Made by a program: the position numbers and the translations under genes. DNA of 64,000 nucleotides from Rotaria macrura (lineage: Eukaryota; Rotifera; Eurotatoria; Philodinida; Philodinidae): positions 4,489 to 68,488 of the forward strand of contig OENT01000598.1 of the NCBI GenBank assembly GCA_900239685.1, given 5' to 3'. Under the pieces are notes generated by a model, which was given only the letters and a program-made list of their open reading frames with translations, was not told the DNA's origin and did not search any database. Every line of letters starts with the position of its first letter. Position 1 is the first letter of the stretch. This document shows positions 47,592 through 59,100 of this stretch, piece after piece.

Positions 47592-50500
47592 ATGACGAAC
47601 AAAATGAACGATTGCGTTCAAGTTAATTTACGTATCACTACAAATAGTAATCAAGGTAAAAGATTTGTTCGTTGCTTTTCTAATCTCAACATATCCACTA
47701 TCATATCGTATTTCTTTTGATTAGGCGGTCGAAAATATATGGGTATGATGAATAGATTTTAATTGATATAAGAATGTTCTTATTCGACTTTAGAGGATGC
47801 ATATGCCATTGCTTTACAACGTTTGAATCCATCGGATAAAGAAAGTCCAATATCGCTCGCTTACTTCGGTATATTTGATGGACATGGTGGGAAAGAAGCA
47901 GCTGAATTTGCTCGACAAAGTTTATGTCAACATATTCTTGAGCAGGATGATTTTTGGCCGAATAATTCTGATGAACATCAAAATGATCAATCGATATTAT
48001 CAGCTATTCGACAAGGTTTTCTCGCTTGTCATAATGATATGTGGAATCATGTAGAAAAATGGGCAAAAACATCATCTGGACTACCGAGCACTTCAGGTCT
48101 GATCAAATTTATTTTGAAAAACAACCGAGATACTAGATTTTGTCAATGACATTCGTCTAGAAGACGTTGAGTTTTGAAAATATAAATTTTAAAAGTTCGG
48201 CGAACTACGATTTGAGAAATTTCAAGTTTAATTGCAAAAGCATTTGAATATTCTTTTTCGATTCGAAACTCAGTTCATCACAAAGGAGTTAGAAGTAGTT
48301 GGAAAACGATTGAGACTTGTTACTTATATCTCTTCAGATACCTTACTTTTACTTCAGTGTCACCCGTGGAACACAAGGAAATTTAACTATATTAAACTTT
48401 GCATAGAAACCGATCCTTGCAAACAGATTTTCGCGCATTCTTTGACTATTTCTAGTCTAAATCAATCATACTACCATCTGTCTATATTATTTAGCCATGC
48501 TACAAAGGACGACGTCTATTGCTGCCATAACTGTGTATTAGGAAAGAAACAAACAATCAGTAGTTATGCACCACCATAATTGTATTCTTGTGAACGCTTA
48601 TCTCTCTGTAAGATCACAATTCGAAATGCATTTTTTTCTGATATCTTGGGAGAATACTATCGAATGGGCCTAAAAATCTTAATATCTCAATAGAACTACA
48701 TTCACAGTCGACAATATTCTTAAAAAATATTGATTACTCACTCAGTAGAACTCACATGATAAATATAAATTAAAATCAAACGCATCCCGGGAGCAATTCA
48801 CACAAGTTAATGTGTTTGCATTTGTTCGAAATATATTTTCACATTTCGATAATCCATCGACATCAATATTCTCATCATCCGATATATACAATCACAATAA
48901 GAAACTGTTTTGTTTTCAGGCTGTACAGCAAGCGTGGCATTTATACGTGGAAATAAATTATACATAGGCCATGTTGGTGATTCAGCCATCGTATTAGGTG
49001 AAGGTGATACATTGTATAAACCTTGGTCAGCCAATTGTCTGACACGTGATCATAAGCCCGAAGATCCGCTTGAATTAAAGCGTATACGTGAAAGTGGCGG
49101 CAACGTTCTTTGTAAAGCGGGTGTTCATCGAGTTGTGTGGAATAGACAAAAACTCGCAGCAAGTTCATCACATCAACACCGTCATCGCCATCAACATTCG
49201 ATAACAACGACGACAACGACAACGACAAATGGAACTGTAATCGAATATGAACAAATTCCATTTTTAGCTGTGTCACGAGCATTAGGTGATCTTTGGAGTT
49301 TAAATACTCACACCAATCTGTATTCGGTTTCACCTGAACCTGAATTAACTGTTATTGAAATCGATCCAACTAAACATCGTTGCATAATATTAGCAAGTGA
49401 TGGACTTTGGAATATGATAACACCAGAAGCAGCTGTTGAAATAGTTCGAAATAGTGATGTTAAAACTGAGGATATGATTTTGAAATCTGAGGTTCGATTT
49501 TCTACTTTTAATTCTCCTTATTATAACGAAACTATTTTCATAGGATGATGATCATCGACCATTTCGTAATCCATCACATGAGCTTGTACAGAAAGCTTTA
49601 ACACTGTGGCGTGAACGTATGTTACGTTCGGATAATATCACGACTGTTACTGTCATGCTTGATCCATCTGGACCACCATTCAGCGATTGTATTGTTAAGA
49701 AGAAAAAAGAAAGATTAACTTATTCTATATCATCATGTATAGATTAATAGAAATTGTTTATGTCATCTATTTTTAAATGTTTTTCTATGTTTGATATTTA
49801 TTTAGCAACTAATTCAGTTTGCTCAGATGATACTATCGAGTTAGATCATCCATCACCGATGACACCGACAGCTTTGGCTATGATAACGCCTAAAAAATGT
49901 AAACCAGTACTCGAGCGAAAAGAACATATTCTAACACCGATCTCAAATGGGCCGACACCTGTGCGAGTATGTTTTGTGTTTAACTGGGTCATGATTACAT
50001 TTCACATGAAAGAGATAAGACCCATGATGACGTCATGCTTCTGTTTTTGTTCGAATTTTTCTTCTGAGAAAATCAACTTCATCTAAGCAAACGATCCGTT
50101 CGATTGTTGTTGTAACAATGGAGAGGCGTTTTTCTTCTTGAAATTAATATAACAGATAATCTAACTTATCATTCTGAAATGAGAATCCATTATGAATAGT
50201 TCAAAATCCATTCATAATACTTTTAATAGTTGACACTCGTTCGTTTCTCTCAGTCGTCGGCGATATCGATAAGAGACAAGTTCAATATGTATGTAGTCGA
50301 TTTTATCCCAGACTAGTCATCCAATGATAGTTGATCTATATATCAACATTGAACTGTTTTATCTTTCTATTTCTCCTTGTTTCAATCGTGATTGCATTGG
50401 AGAGACGATTGCAGAAATATTTGAAAAGACCGTTTCCTTACTCATTGTTTAGGCTCCAAAACGTCGAGCATCGGATGATGTGTCAACATTGATTGTCGAC

Positions 50501-53332
50501 GTTCCACGACGTAAATTAATAAAAACGAATCAACAAAAAGAGAATGGTCGAACATCTCCTTCCAGTAATGCCAATGCCGCCGAATCAGAAGTGATATCTT
50601 CTTCATCACACGATCAGCCATCATCGATAAGCACGGAAGATGATGAACAACAGTTGACATATCTTACTGAACAAACTCCGAAATTATCTATGCTTGACAA
50701 CACTGTCGACGGTGAGAGTCATGAACTAACTCGAAACGTTGAACGATGTTTACGTTCGAACAATGAACAAACGTTTGAAGATCACTCGATGGAGGTCGAT
50801 CAACCTATTCAAGGTAAAAAAGAAACATGAAGATGTTCGACTTTAATTTATATTCACAAAAATGATCTTTGCAGATGTATCAAAACACAAATCAACAGAA
50901 AAATCGACGCGTCAGCGTTTTTCATTATCAAAAGCTACGCATAATCGATCGAATGACGACGAATTAGAAAAATCATGTCCTTCACATCGAGCACGTTCCG
51001 TTTCAACAACAATATCAATAAATAATCATCTAATAAAATCAAGCATAAACTCATCGCGTCGACGCAAATCCGACAGCTGTACTGGTCTAACAAATGATTC
51101 GAATAATACTCAAATAACTAAGTCAAATAACAGTGATCGAAATCTAACAAATCAGATTGAAAAAGTAATTGAATAATTTATTCCGTGTGTCGTATTTTAT
51201 GACGGGCGGCATACCTAACACAATCGTCTTAAACTCTTTCCATAGAATCGACTTATTTTGTAAAAAGAAATACACGAAAATGTCCGTTAGAACCATCCGC
51301 ATAGATCTAATTTATCATAGTTACAAAAAACTCTATGTCTAGTTAAGAAAGAACTCGAAAACCTTGATTGAATCTTAATACTTACTGCTCAAATCTACTT
51401 GAATTCAGAACGAAAGCTATCAGTGTAATTCGTTTAGTATTTTAAACGTGATGTAGCTTTTATTATTTGTCACAAGAATATTGTTTTCTTTGATAGATCT
51501 TAATTCTTTTGAATTTATCATTTCTCCACCAAGTTGTCTTGAACTAAAATTCGAAAGTAACTGATATATGTATATATCTTGTGGTTCTAGTGGTTCTTGA
51601 TCTTAAATCGTCTATATAAAACGCTTCGATACGACTTGTGACCGATGCTAACTTTCAACATATTTACTTCAACATCTATGTCATATTGTGTTTGTATACT
51701 TGGAAAGATTTACTTCAACGATTAGTAATAGATCGACACATGGAGGATCTAGTCATTTAAATTGACTCTCATGCGATAATTTCTAACGTGTTACGATGAA
51801 AAAAGCTCTGATTGAGGTTGAGTTTCCCTTTAGTCGAATAGTTATGGTTGACTTACGAGAGAAAGTATCAAGTGCCGAAACTCTTCTGGAATAGGAGTCG
51901 GCCTTGCGAAGAAATTGGCACATGCAGTAATGTGTTTTCAATCGATTCGCAAGCATTAGTAAATTGATCGAGTAAAATGGTTTGTCGTTGAGTTGTTCGC
52001 TTTGAGCAGAATTGCAAGATATATTGAAGACTGATGAAAAGAAACGATGATATCTCTTATTTTGTTTTGTCGTTAATTATAATGCCCTTGTCATCATAGT
52101 TTGTGCTTGAGGGTCGTCTATAAATTAAATGTAAATTGAGGAAAGAATATGATCAAGAACTTGAGCATACATCATATTGCCTCACTTGGCTTGGAATTCG
52201 TATGAGACAATGCAATAATTGACATTTGAATTTTCTGATGAAACTTAAATTTGTACAGATACGTCATTTCTCTAAAGAATCTTTTCTACTAAACAAATTT
52301 TTATTTTCGATTCAGATTGAGAAGAACAAGTCGAAAAAAAAGTCTTCCAATCGGATATCGACATGTTCTCTGATAAATTCTTTGTCGTTCTTTTACTCTA
52401 TTGAAAATATTCTTCACCGGGAACTATTACCAGCCAGAATCGTGTGCTTCTTTTGAACATCGACTCAGTACTTGTGCATCGGTTTTCCTTCGAGTTCAGC
52501 GAGGAAACCTAAAATCATTGTTTGAAAGACAAAGTTTTTCGTATATTCCCTTATTTATACTATTGCTACTTAAAACACAATCTTGAAAATTTTCTCTACA
52601 AAATGTAATCTTCGAGTTATATCTATACATTCTGATATAGCACGTAAATTGCTGTTTTTCACAGAAACAAAGGGATTTTGGTAAACGTAGCTTTTGTAAA
52701 ATGGTTATAATTTCACATTTTTATAAATTTTACATTGTAGTTCGACATGGTATTTTGTAAAGGAAAGTTTTGTTCTAGAAAACTATAGAGTCGACTCATT
52801 TGAAGCAACTTGGGGAAAGGACTGACGAGAGTCGTACATGCGTGTTGCTTTGTCATTCATTCGAATGTTTTCATGGACGTTGAAAGTTTTCTTCACTCGT
52901 CATGAAGGAAAACTAGTTCCACAATATCTTAGTTCGCCTCGGAAAAGATCACGTACCTGTATTTCTCACTCGCAGTTTTTCATTCCTCTAGAATACTCTC
53001 AAGAGAGTGAAAAAGAGCAAAGATTTTTTCAAAAAAACATTTCGATAAACCGTCAAATATTTGTGCACAATTCTATTGGTCATAGGAAAGATTGTTGTCA
53101 TTTTAGAATAGAACTTCGAGCTCTGTTATGTATATCATAATGACTTTTTCTCTTATTTTCAACGCAGAAATCAACTCCATCAAAACTAAAATCTTCATCA
53201 TCGAATTTTGCTGTTCCAACGGCAAAGCAATCATTAGCAAGTCGTGTTAAACAAGTTTTCTCACGTCCACATCGATCTTCGTCTACGTCACGTCGTTCTA
53301 TTCATTCCATTGCTTCTTCATCTTCACAATAA
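47592..53332 (+). CDS. PPM1D: PPM1D/Wip1-like PP2C-family Ser/Thr phosphatase
   Basis: Nine exons, 47592-47655, 47725-47742, 47794-48096, 48920-49491, 49544-49736, 49806-49966, 50453-50813, 50875-51164 and 53168-53332, join without phase breaks to 708 residues. PPM1D dephosphorylates p53, ATM, CHK and p38 targets in the nucleus and switches off the DNA-damage response (known for vertebrates). Metal-binding residues are visible: MED (D29), DGHGG (D56), SDGLWNM (D289) and SDNITTV (D349). Subfamily marks include GFLACHNDMWNHVEKW, TSSGLPSTSG, HRVVWNRQ and QIPFLAVSRALGDLWS. A His/Thr-rich insert (about residues 208-232) falls between HRVVW and QIPFLAV, where vertebrate PPM1D has its basic B-loop. 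The tail after residue 380 is Ser/Lys-rich and low complexity, with nuclear-signal-like clusters (PKRR, SSRRRKS). Introns 3, 6 and 8 are long (0.8, 0.5 and 2.0 kb); the rest are short. The 18 bp exon 2 carries GGRKYM. Confidence 0.93.
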
Positions 53333-54679
53333 CTAACGAAAACGTACGAATTCTATTTGTTCTGAGATGGCATTTATGTATTCAAGTACATTTATATAAT
53401 TTTCATTCACGTGTGTTTTTTTCTTCTATAAAAATTTCGTCGTGTCCGTTAAATATAAAAAGAAAACAAATTCTGTTCGTTTGTAAATATGCGAGAGAAA
53501 AATTTTTTGTTCAGTTATTTTGTGAATATTACATTATATATTTGTATTCGTGCGTTTGCGCTTATTCTTTGACAAAGTCTAAATGTTGATTCATGTTCTT
53601 TGTTTATTTGTTATAAATCGTTTCGTTTTGTTTTTCTCTTTCTGTCTCTCAGGTGTGGCGACTTCAATGAAGACGGCTAATTCAGATGTTGTTATTATGT
53701 ACATCGCTTGGTTTCGTTCATTTTCTTCTTCTCTTCGTCCCGTTTATTCTCTTTTGTATTATTCAAATATCTATACAGTAGTTAATCATAAAAATCGAGA
53801 TCATTTCATTAAAAAAAATGTCAATCGCTTTTTTACGGCTTTTTTTTTCATTTTCTTCGTCTTCGATTAGTGAATATAAAACAAACAAAACAATGAAATT
53901 ACCGTTGTTCTTCTGTTCGTTTGATTTCTAGATCATGAATATAATCTCATCGATGAACATTGATTTGCTCTTTTACAACGTAATTCTCAGCGTAATCTTG
54001 CGTTGATCGAAATAGGAAACATTATTCGACCCATGCTGTCTGTGCACACTAAACTAAGAATTCTTACAGCCGACTACGTCAAGAGAAAATACCATTTACT
54101 GATGAGTTTCACGAATATGCTGTTGGCAGTTTTTCAAAGCCATAAAAACTATACTCTAGTCAGATTTTGTCTCTGAAAATTCGACTTAAGACATGCACAA
54201 AGGTGAATGACTGAGTTGCACGTACGAATCTATGTTAGATTTTGGAAAACTGATTAGATCATCAAGAGTTCGACTTTTTCTCATACTCTCCTACGCACAA
54301 GAGGACAAAGCATTAGAAATTGTTTGAATGGTGTAACAGAAACTCCTTTGTATATACCTCTACCGAATCATCCACGTTTTTTTATCGTTCTTAAGCATAT
54401 TTTAAGACTAGTCTGACGTGCGACAAATAATGTGTGTAGGAACTCCTCATTCAATAAGAAATTATGCATCGAGGAGCTATCGGCGAAGGCAGGCAAGTCT
54501 CAAACTTTCCAAGTTTCTCAAGAACGTTTTTTGTAACCACCCTGTGATGTCTAACACGTGTATCCGATAGTACAAACATGCTATGTCACCTTTGCACATA
54601 GTGTCAAATGTCTGTCGCAGTTCGATATTACGCGAAACTTTAAGACATAGTTAAGGCAAAGTAGCAAACACTTCTGGAT
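53333..54679. other. PPM1D 3' UTR and intergenic sequence
   Basis: T-rich sequence after the PPM1D stop, probably 3' UTR at first. An open frame at 53583-53870 is Phe- and Ser-rich from T-rich DNA and is not judged a gene. Nothing else was recognised. Confidence 0.5.
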
Positions 54680-54680
54680 N

Positions 54681-55070
54681 ATGCAACGAACTCGAACGTT
54701 CGAGTTCGGTGTTTGGTTCGGATTCATTTATAGGGTTCAGGTTCGATCTTGATGGAAACTATTATGGAAGATTCGATAAGAATCAAGAGGAATCCGATAG
54801 CAGAAGTATTCCAACGCAGTTAACATGAACTGATCAGAAGTCTTGTTTACATCTATATGGTTCAAATTTCGAAAGATTCGGAAACGAGGATTACTTCTGG
54901 AAGTATTCTGCTTATTACCCCATCTTTCAATGTGAGAAACTTAAACCAAACTCACGCCTGAAATAGATCCGAACCCGAACCTGAGCCCGAGCACTGATAC
55001 CTGAACCCGAACTCGAATCACGAACTATTCGATCAGAAACTGCGAACTCGGGTTCGGATTCGTTACATGC
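54681..55070. repeat. foldback element rich in GGTTCG hexamers
   Basis: Left end: ATGCAACGAACTCGAACG followed by GTTCGAGTTCGG and GGTTCGG motifs. Right end: clustered CCGAACCCGAACC and GAACTCGGGTTCGG motifs, closing with CGTTACATGC. The inverted right end, GCATGTAACGAATCCGAAC, matches the left end at most positions. The hexamer GGTTCG/CGAACC recurs about a dozen times in 390 bp. There is no coding capacity. An N at 54680 abuts the left end. It is located between PPM1D and Miro. Confidence 0.55.
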
Positions 55071-56111
55071 CTGATTCAGAGAATTTCAGCAGTTTACTGT
55101 ATTTTAACATAGTTGAAGTTAGTTCAAACTAACAAATTTAGAATTTTAATCATTGCTACGTACTGTGTTGTATTTTGAAGTTGTTCTTTTTATAAATTAC
55201 TGCACTTGAAATTACTTCCAATGTCTTCTACGTACTTCGATGTGTTTAGTAATTTAACTTGTTTTTCCAGTCGAAGAATACCGTTTCCTCTTTGATAAAA
55301 GCTCTGCAAGCAAAGAACAAAAAATTCGAAATGCCAAGAAAACGCCCCGAATAGTTGACAAAGTATAGTTTCTAAATGCAGCTAAAAGAATTTGTTATTA
55401 TTGATGTACGTCGAATGTGGACATGGACGGTGAAATCGATAGACGTACGTACGTTGAGTCAATTCAATCTATCGATATTCTATCTTCGTCTTCACGTTTT
55501 CCAGACCGATGACGTTATGCTATCTGATTAATTTATTTGTTCTGTGTTGAAAAATTTAGTCTAACATAATATTAGATTAGATTTCGTTAGCTTTCGCAGA
55601 CAGAAAAGTCATTCAAACTAATGCTAGTCATTCCTACCTGAAAAAACAACTGTACGATTATTTTTCATGAAAACGAGTGTTTCATAAACTCACCACGAGA
55701 TAGACTAATCATGAGTGGTGACAAATTTATTTCTTATTTCAAATGGACACTCACATGTGATATAAAATATTTCAGAAACTCGTATAGAATAAATAATTTG
55801 AAATTTAATGCAATAACATCGAATAAAAAAACAAACGTACTAATCGAGAAAATAAGGTACGGTCGAGCATCGTTCAATATATCCTAAATGTGCTACAGAG
55901 ATTTAATGAAAGATGAAAATCGCTTCATTCATCAGTCCCTACGTAGAAAAAGAATAGAAACTCTTATGGTTTCGTTAACATTGATAGAGTTCAGATCGAA
56001 ATAAGATTACTGATCATCAACCGTTCCAACAGAGCAGAAAATTTCTAATTCTTGGGTTATCGTGTAAAATGAATTGAATTCAATATAAAAAAACACAAGT
56101 GTTTGTTTCAG
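55071..56111. other. intergenic region upstream of Miro
   Basis: No gene was recognised. The last bases before the Miro ATG (TTTGTTTCAG) form a strong splice acceptor, so part of this stretch may be a 5' UTR intron or an outron. Confidence 0.5.
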
Positions 56112-59100
56112 ATGGATTTATCTGAAATTCGTATTCTTCTATTAGGTGATGATAATGTTGGTCGAACATCGTTAATTTATTCGCTCGTTAGCGAAGATGT
56201 TGTTCCATCTTCTGCAAACTTAATAGGCGAGACAATGCGTGCGACAACAGATGATATATCAATACCGCCGGAAGTAACTCGAGCACGTGTTCCAACAGTA
56301 ATTATGGATTATTGTGGTCGACAGCCGATGTCAGCCGACGAAATCGATGATTTACTTCTGCCAATGGAATGTCCATCGCCGAATCCTCTCCTTCAATCGT
56401 CCCGTTCTCTCTATTCGTGTATTCGCCAAGCACATGTCATATGTCTTGTTTATGCATTTGATAGTCGAGAATCTCGTGATCGTCTATTAACTGTTTGGCT
56501 TCCATTAATTGATCGTAGTGCATCAACAATCCCGATCATACTTGTTGCTAATAAATGTGATCTAATCGATGAACAGAATACGGAAACGAACGATATTAAT
56601 CGCGAAAATCGTGAATTCTTTCGTTTAACCATGTCGAAATATTCGCGCATTGAAGCATGCATTGAAACATCGACACGAACAATGAAAAACATATCGGAAT
56701 TATTTTATTCAGCACAAAAATGCGTTCTATATCCAATAAACTATTTACAAGAACAAAATAAATTAACGAAACGTTTCAAACAATGTTTAAAACGAATATT
56801 TACGATAGCCGATCAAGACAACGATCAGTTGTTGAACGATCTGGAATTAACTAAACTACAAGACTTTTGTTTTGGTAAAATCCAAACAACTGATGAAGGA
56901 AAAACAACAATCGAACAATTGAAAAAGGAAATTAAACGACGAGCAACGAATGGCATTAAAATCTTGAATGATCAACACGGTGAAACAGCAACAGCATTGA
57001 CTTATCAAGGTTTCGAATGTTTATTTGAATTATATTTAAATAAAGGAAAATATGAAACCATCTATACGACATTAGAACGATTTAGTTATAACAGAAAACT
57101 TGAATTATATGTACCGAATCCTGCTGAAGGTAAATTTTACTTTTAACACTTAACATTGCAGATTAGATGGAAGCTCAAACTGGTGATCAAGGCAAATTTC
57201 AACTTTTGAGTATAATTGTTTGAATTATCCCGTAATGAACTCTTTCCAAGAGAAACAACTTTCAATCATAGATGAAAATCGTCGTTGAATTTAAGGAAAG
57301 TTCGATGCTAATGTCGATGTGACCGATTGAATGAATGTCAACGAAACATCTTTAGAATCTTTACGAATTTGAATGCGATCTTACCTCATGAATATTGAGA
57401 TACAGGCAAAGAATTGTGCGAGTCTTGTTTTTTTTCAGTTAATCTTATAAGTTTGTCTACTTAAAAAGAAATGAAAAGAAAATGTATCATAGTAGAGACA
57501 CATTAGTTTTACACAATCTTTTCAAATCCATCCAGTTTGTCATTTCTGTTTGTTACTGTAGAAACGATACTCAAATACTTAATTCATTTTAATTTGCGCC
57601 AGAATCAATTCATCTAAATCTATACATACATTCTTTAGAGCGTATTCCATAATGTAAAATCTCACATTTGTGCTAATAGCACTCCTAATGACATAGAAAC
57701 ATTTTCTCACGAGGCTGCTAGCATTTCAGAAAATATCACTATTCATCTAATGATCTTCGTGGTGTTGTCGACGATGCTCATAGCCTTTGTAAATACGTTT
57801 CATTGAAAGATAGTCTTCCCGATCATGTCAACGTTAAAACCAATCATCTGAATACTTTCGAAAAGTAAAAATCTTGTTCCCGTTTCGAATACGCTTTGTT
57901 CGTTTGAAGCTGTTATTGAAATTCTCGACCATGTTTGCAACAATTCCGAGGATGGTTTTATGAAAAAATACAACGAAAAAACTTTTTCCGATAGCTAATT
58001 CTTTGGTTTGATGTGAAGCTATTTTGAATCACGTTTGAAGATAAAATCAAGAGAGGATTAACTATGTACACAGTAGCCAACTGTGAGTAGCAACTCCCTG
58101 AGAAGCAGCAAGTGTGCTCGACATTGTTAACTTCAAGTTGAACATATCTGAAAGATCCGACACTAATAAGAGAGTATCCCTAGAGAAAAGCACAGGCCTA
58201 GAAAAAGCGTGTACTAATTTAGATCTAGAAAAAGAAAAACAAATAATCTGTAAAGGACGCCTTAGTATTTGACATTTATCCGTACTATGAATATCCATAA
58301 GATGTGCCCTGTAATTCTCTTTATTTCGATGTTGCCCAGAGAAACCATCAAACGAATTTGATGATACTTTTTAATGTCCTTGCCAAATGAAACATGTCAA
58401 AAACCTTGGTTTAGTGAAGTATCCGACAAAAAGAGATTTCTACAACTTTCTTATGCTTTCGGTAGTGCTTGTTAGCAGAATCTACCAAAAGACTCCGCTA
58501 AAAGTTGAATGAAACACTAGAACATACCGTTACAGAAAGTTCATATTTTACTAGCATCCATATTCTTTTGTTGTCACTAACTTGAATGGTAGTGTAACCG
58601 TGAAAGTAATCGATCATATATATTAAACAGTCGCTTTTAATATGTAAAATTGAAGTAGTAGTACACAAAGCTCAATAAAAGTATTTCTCATTCATAACAA
58701 CGATACTTCGTTAGTGAGTTTCAGTCATGTGTCGGTAAAAATTATATTTTTTATAATTCGAAATTCCCTTGTTCGCTAATCTCTTCATGTAACGTGTGAA
58801 TAATCGTTAGAATGCCTGATGTTCCGTTGAAATATGTCAAGTATAAAGCGAGATTCAAACGTCCATTGTTTTGTCTAGTTGACCCGAAAAAGGACTCGAT
58901 CTAATTTGGATGTTTAATCTTAACAGAAGCACTAATAAACCATTTGTGTGTGAGCCGAAAGTAGGGGTGTCAGTGTTCCCGTTCCCAAGAAACGAGAGCT
59001 CATCTCAAATTTCGTTCTAAGCATTATTTCGATACAGCACCAGTGACATATATTATTTCTGACGATTTTATGAATTTGTGTAACGTGTTCCCCGTTTCCA

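Noticed and set aside
48232-48579. 115-codon plus-strand frame
   Set aside because: It falls in PPM1D intron 3, between TSGLPSTSG and CTASVAF, which join perfectly when it is removed.
54690-55060. tRNA or tRNA-derived SINE suggested by GGTTCG motifs
   Set aside because: The motif is repeated in both orientations. No A-box at the right distance and no cloverleaf could be drawn.
56103-56111. Miro start at MFQMDLSE
   Set aside because: The first codon is TTG and these bases form the acceptor TTTGTTTCAG; the first ATG is 56112.
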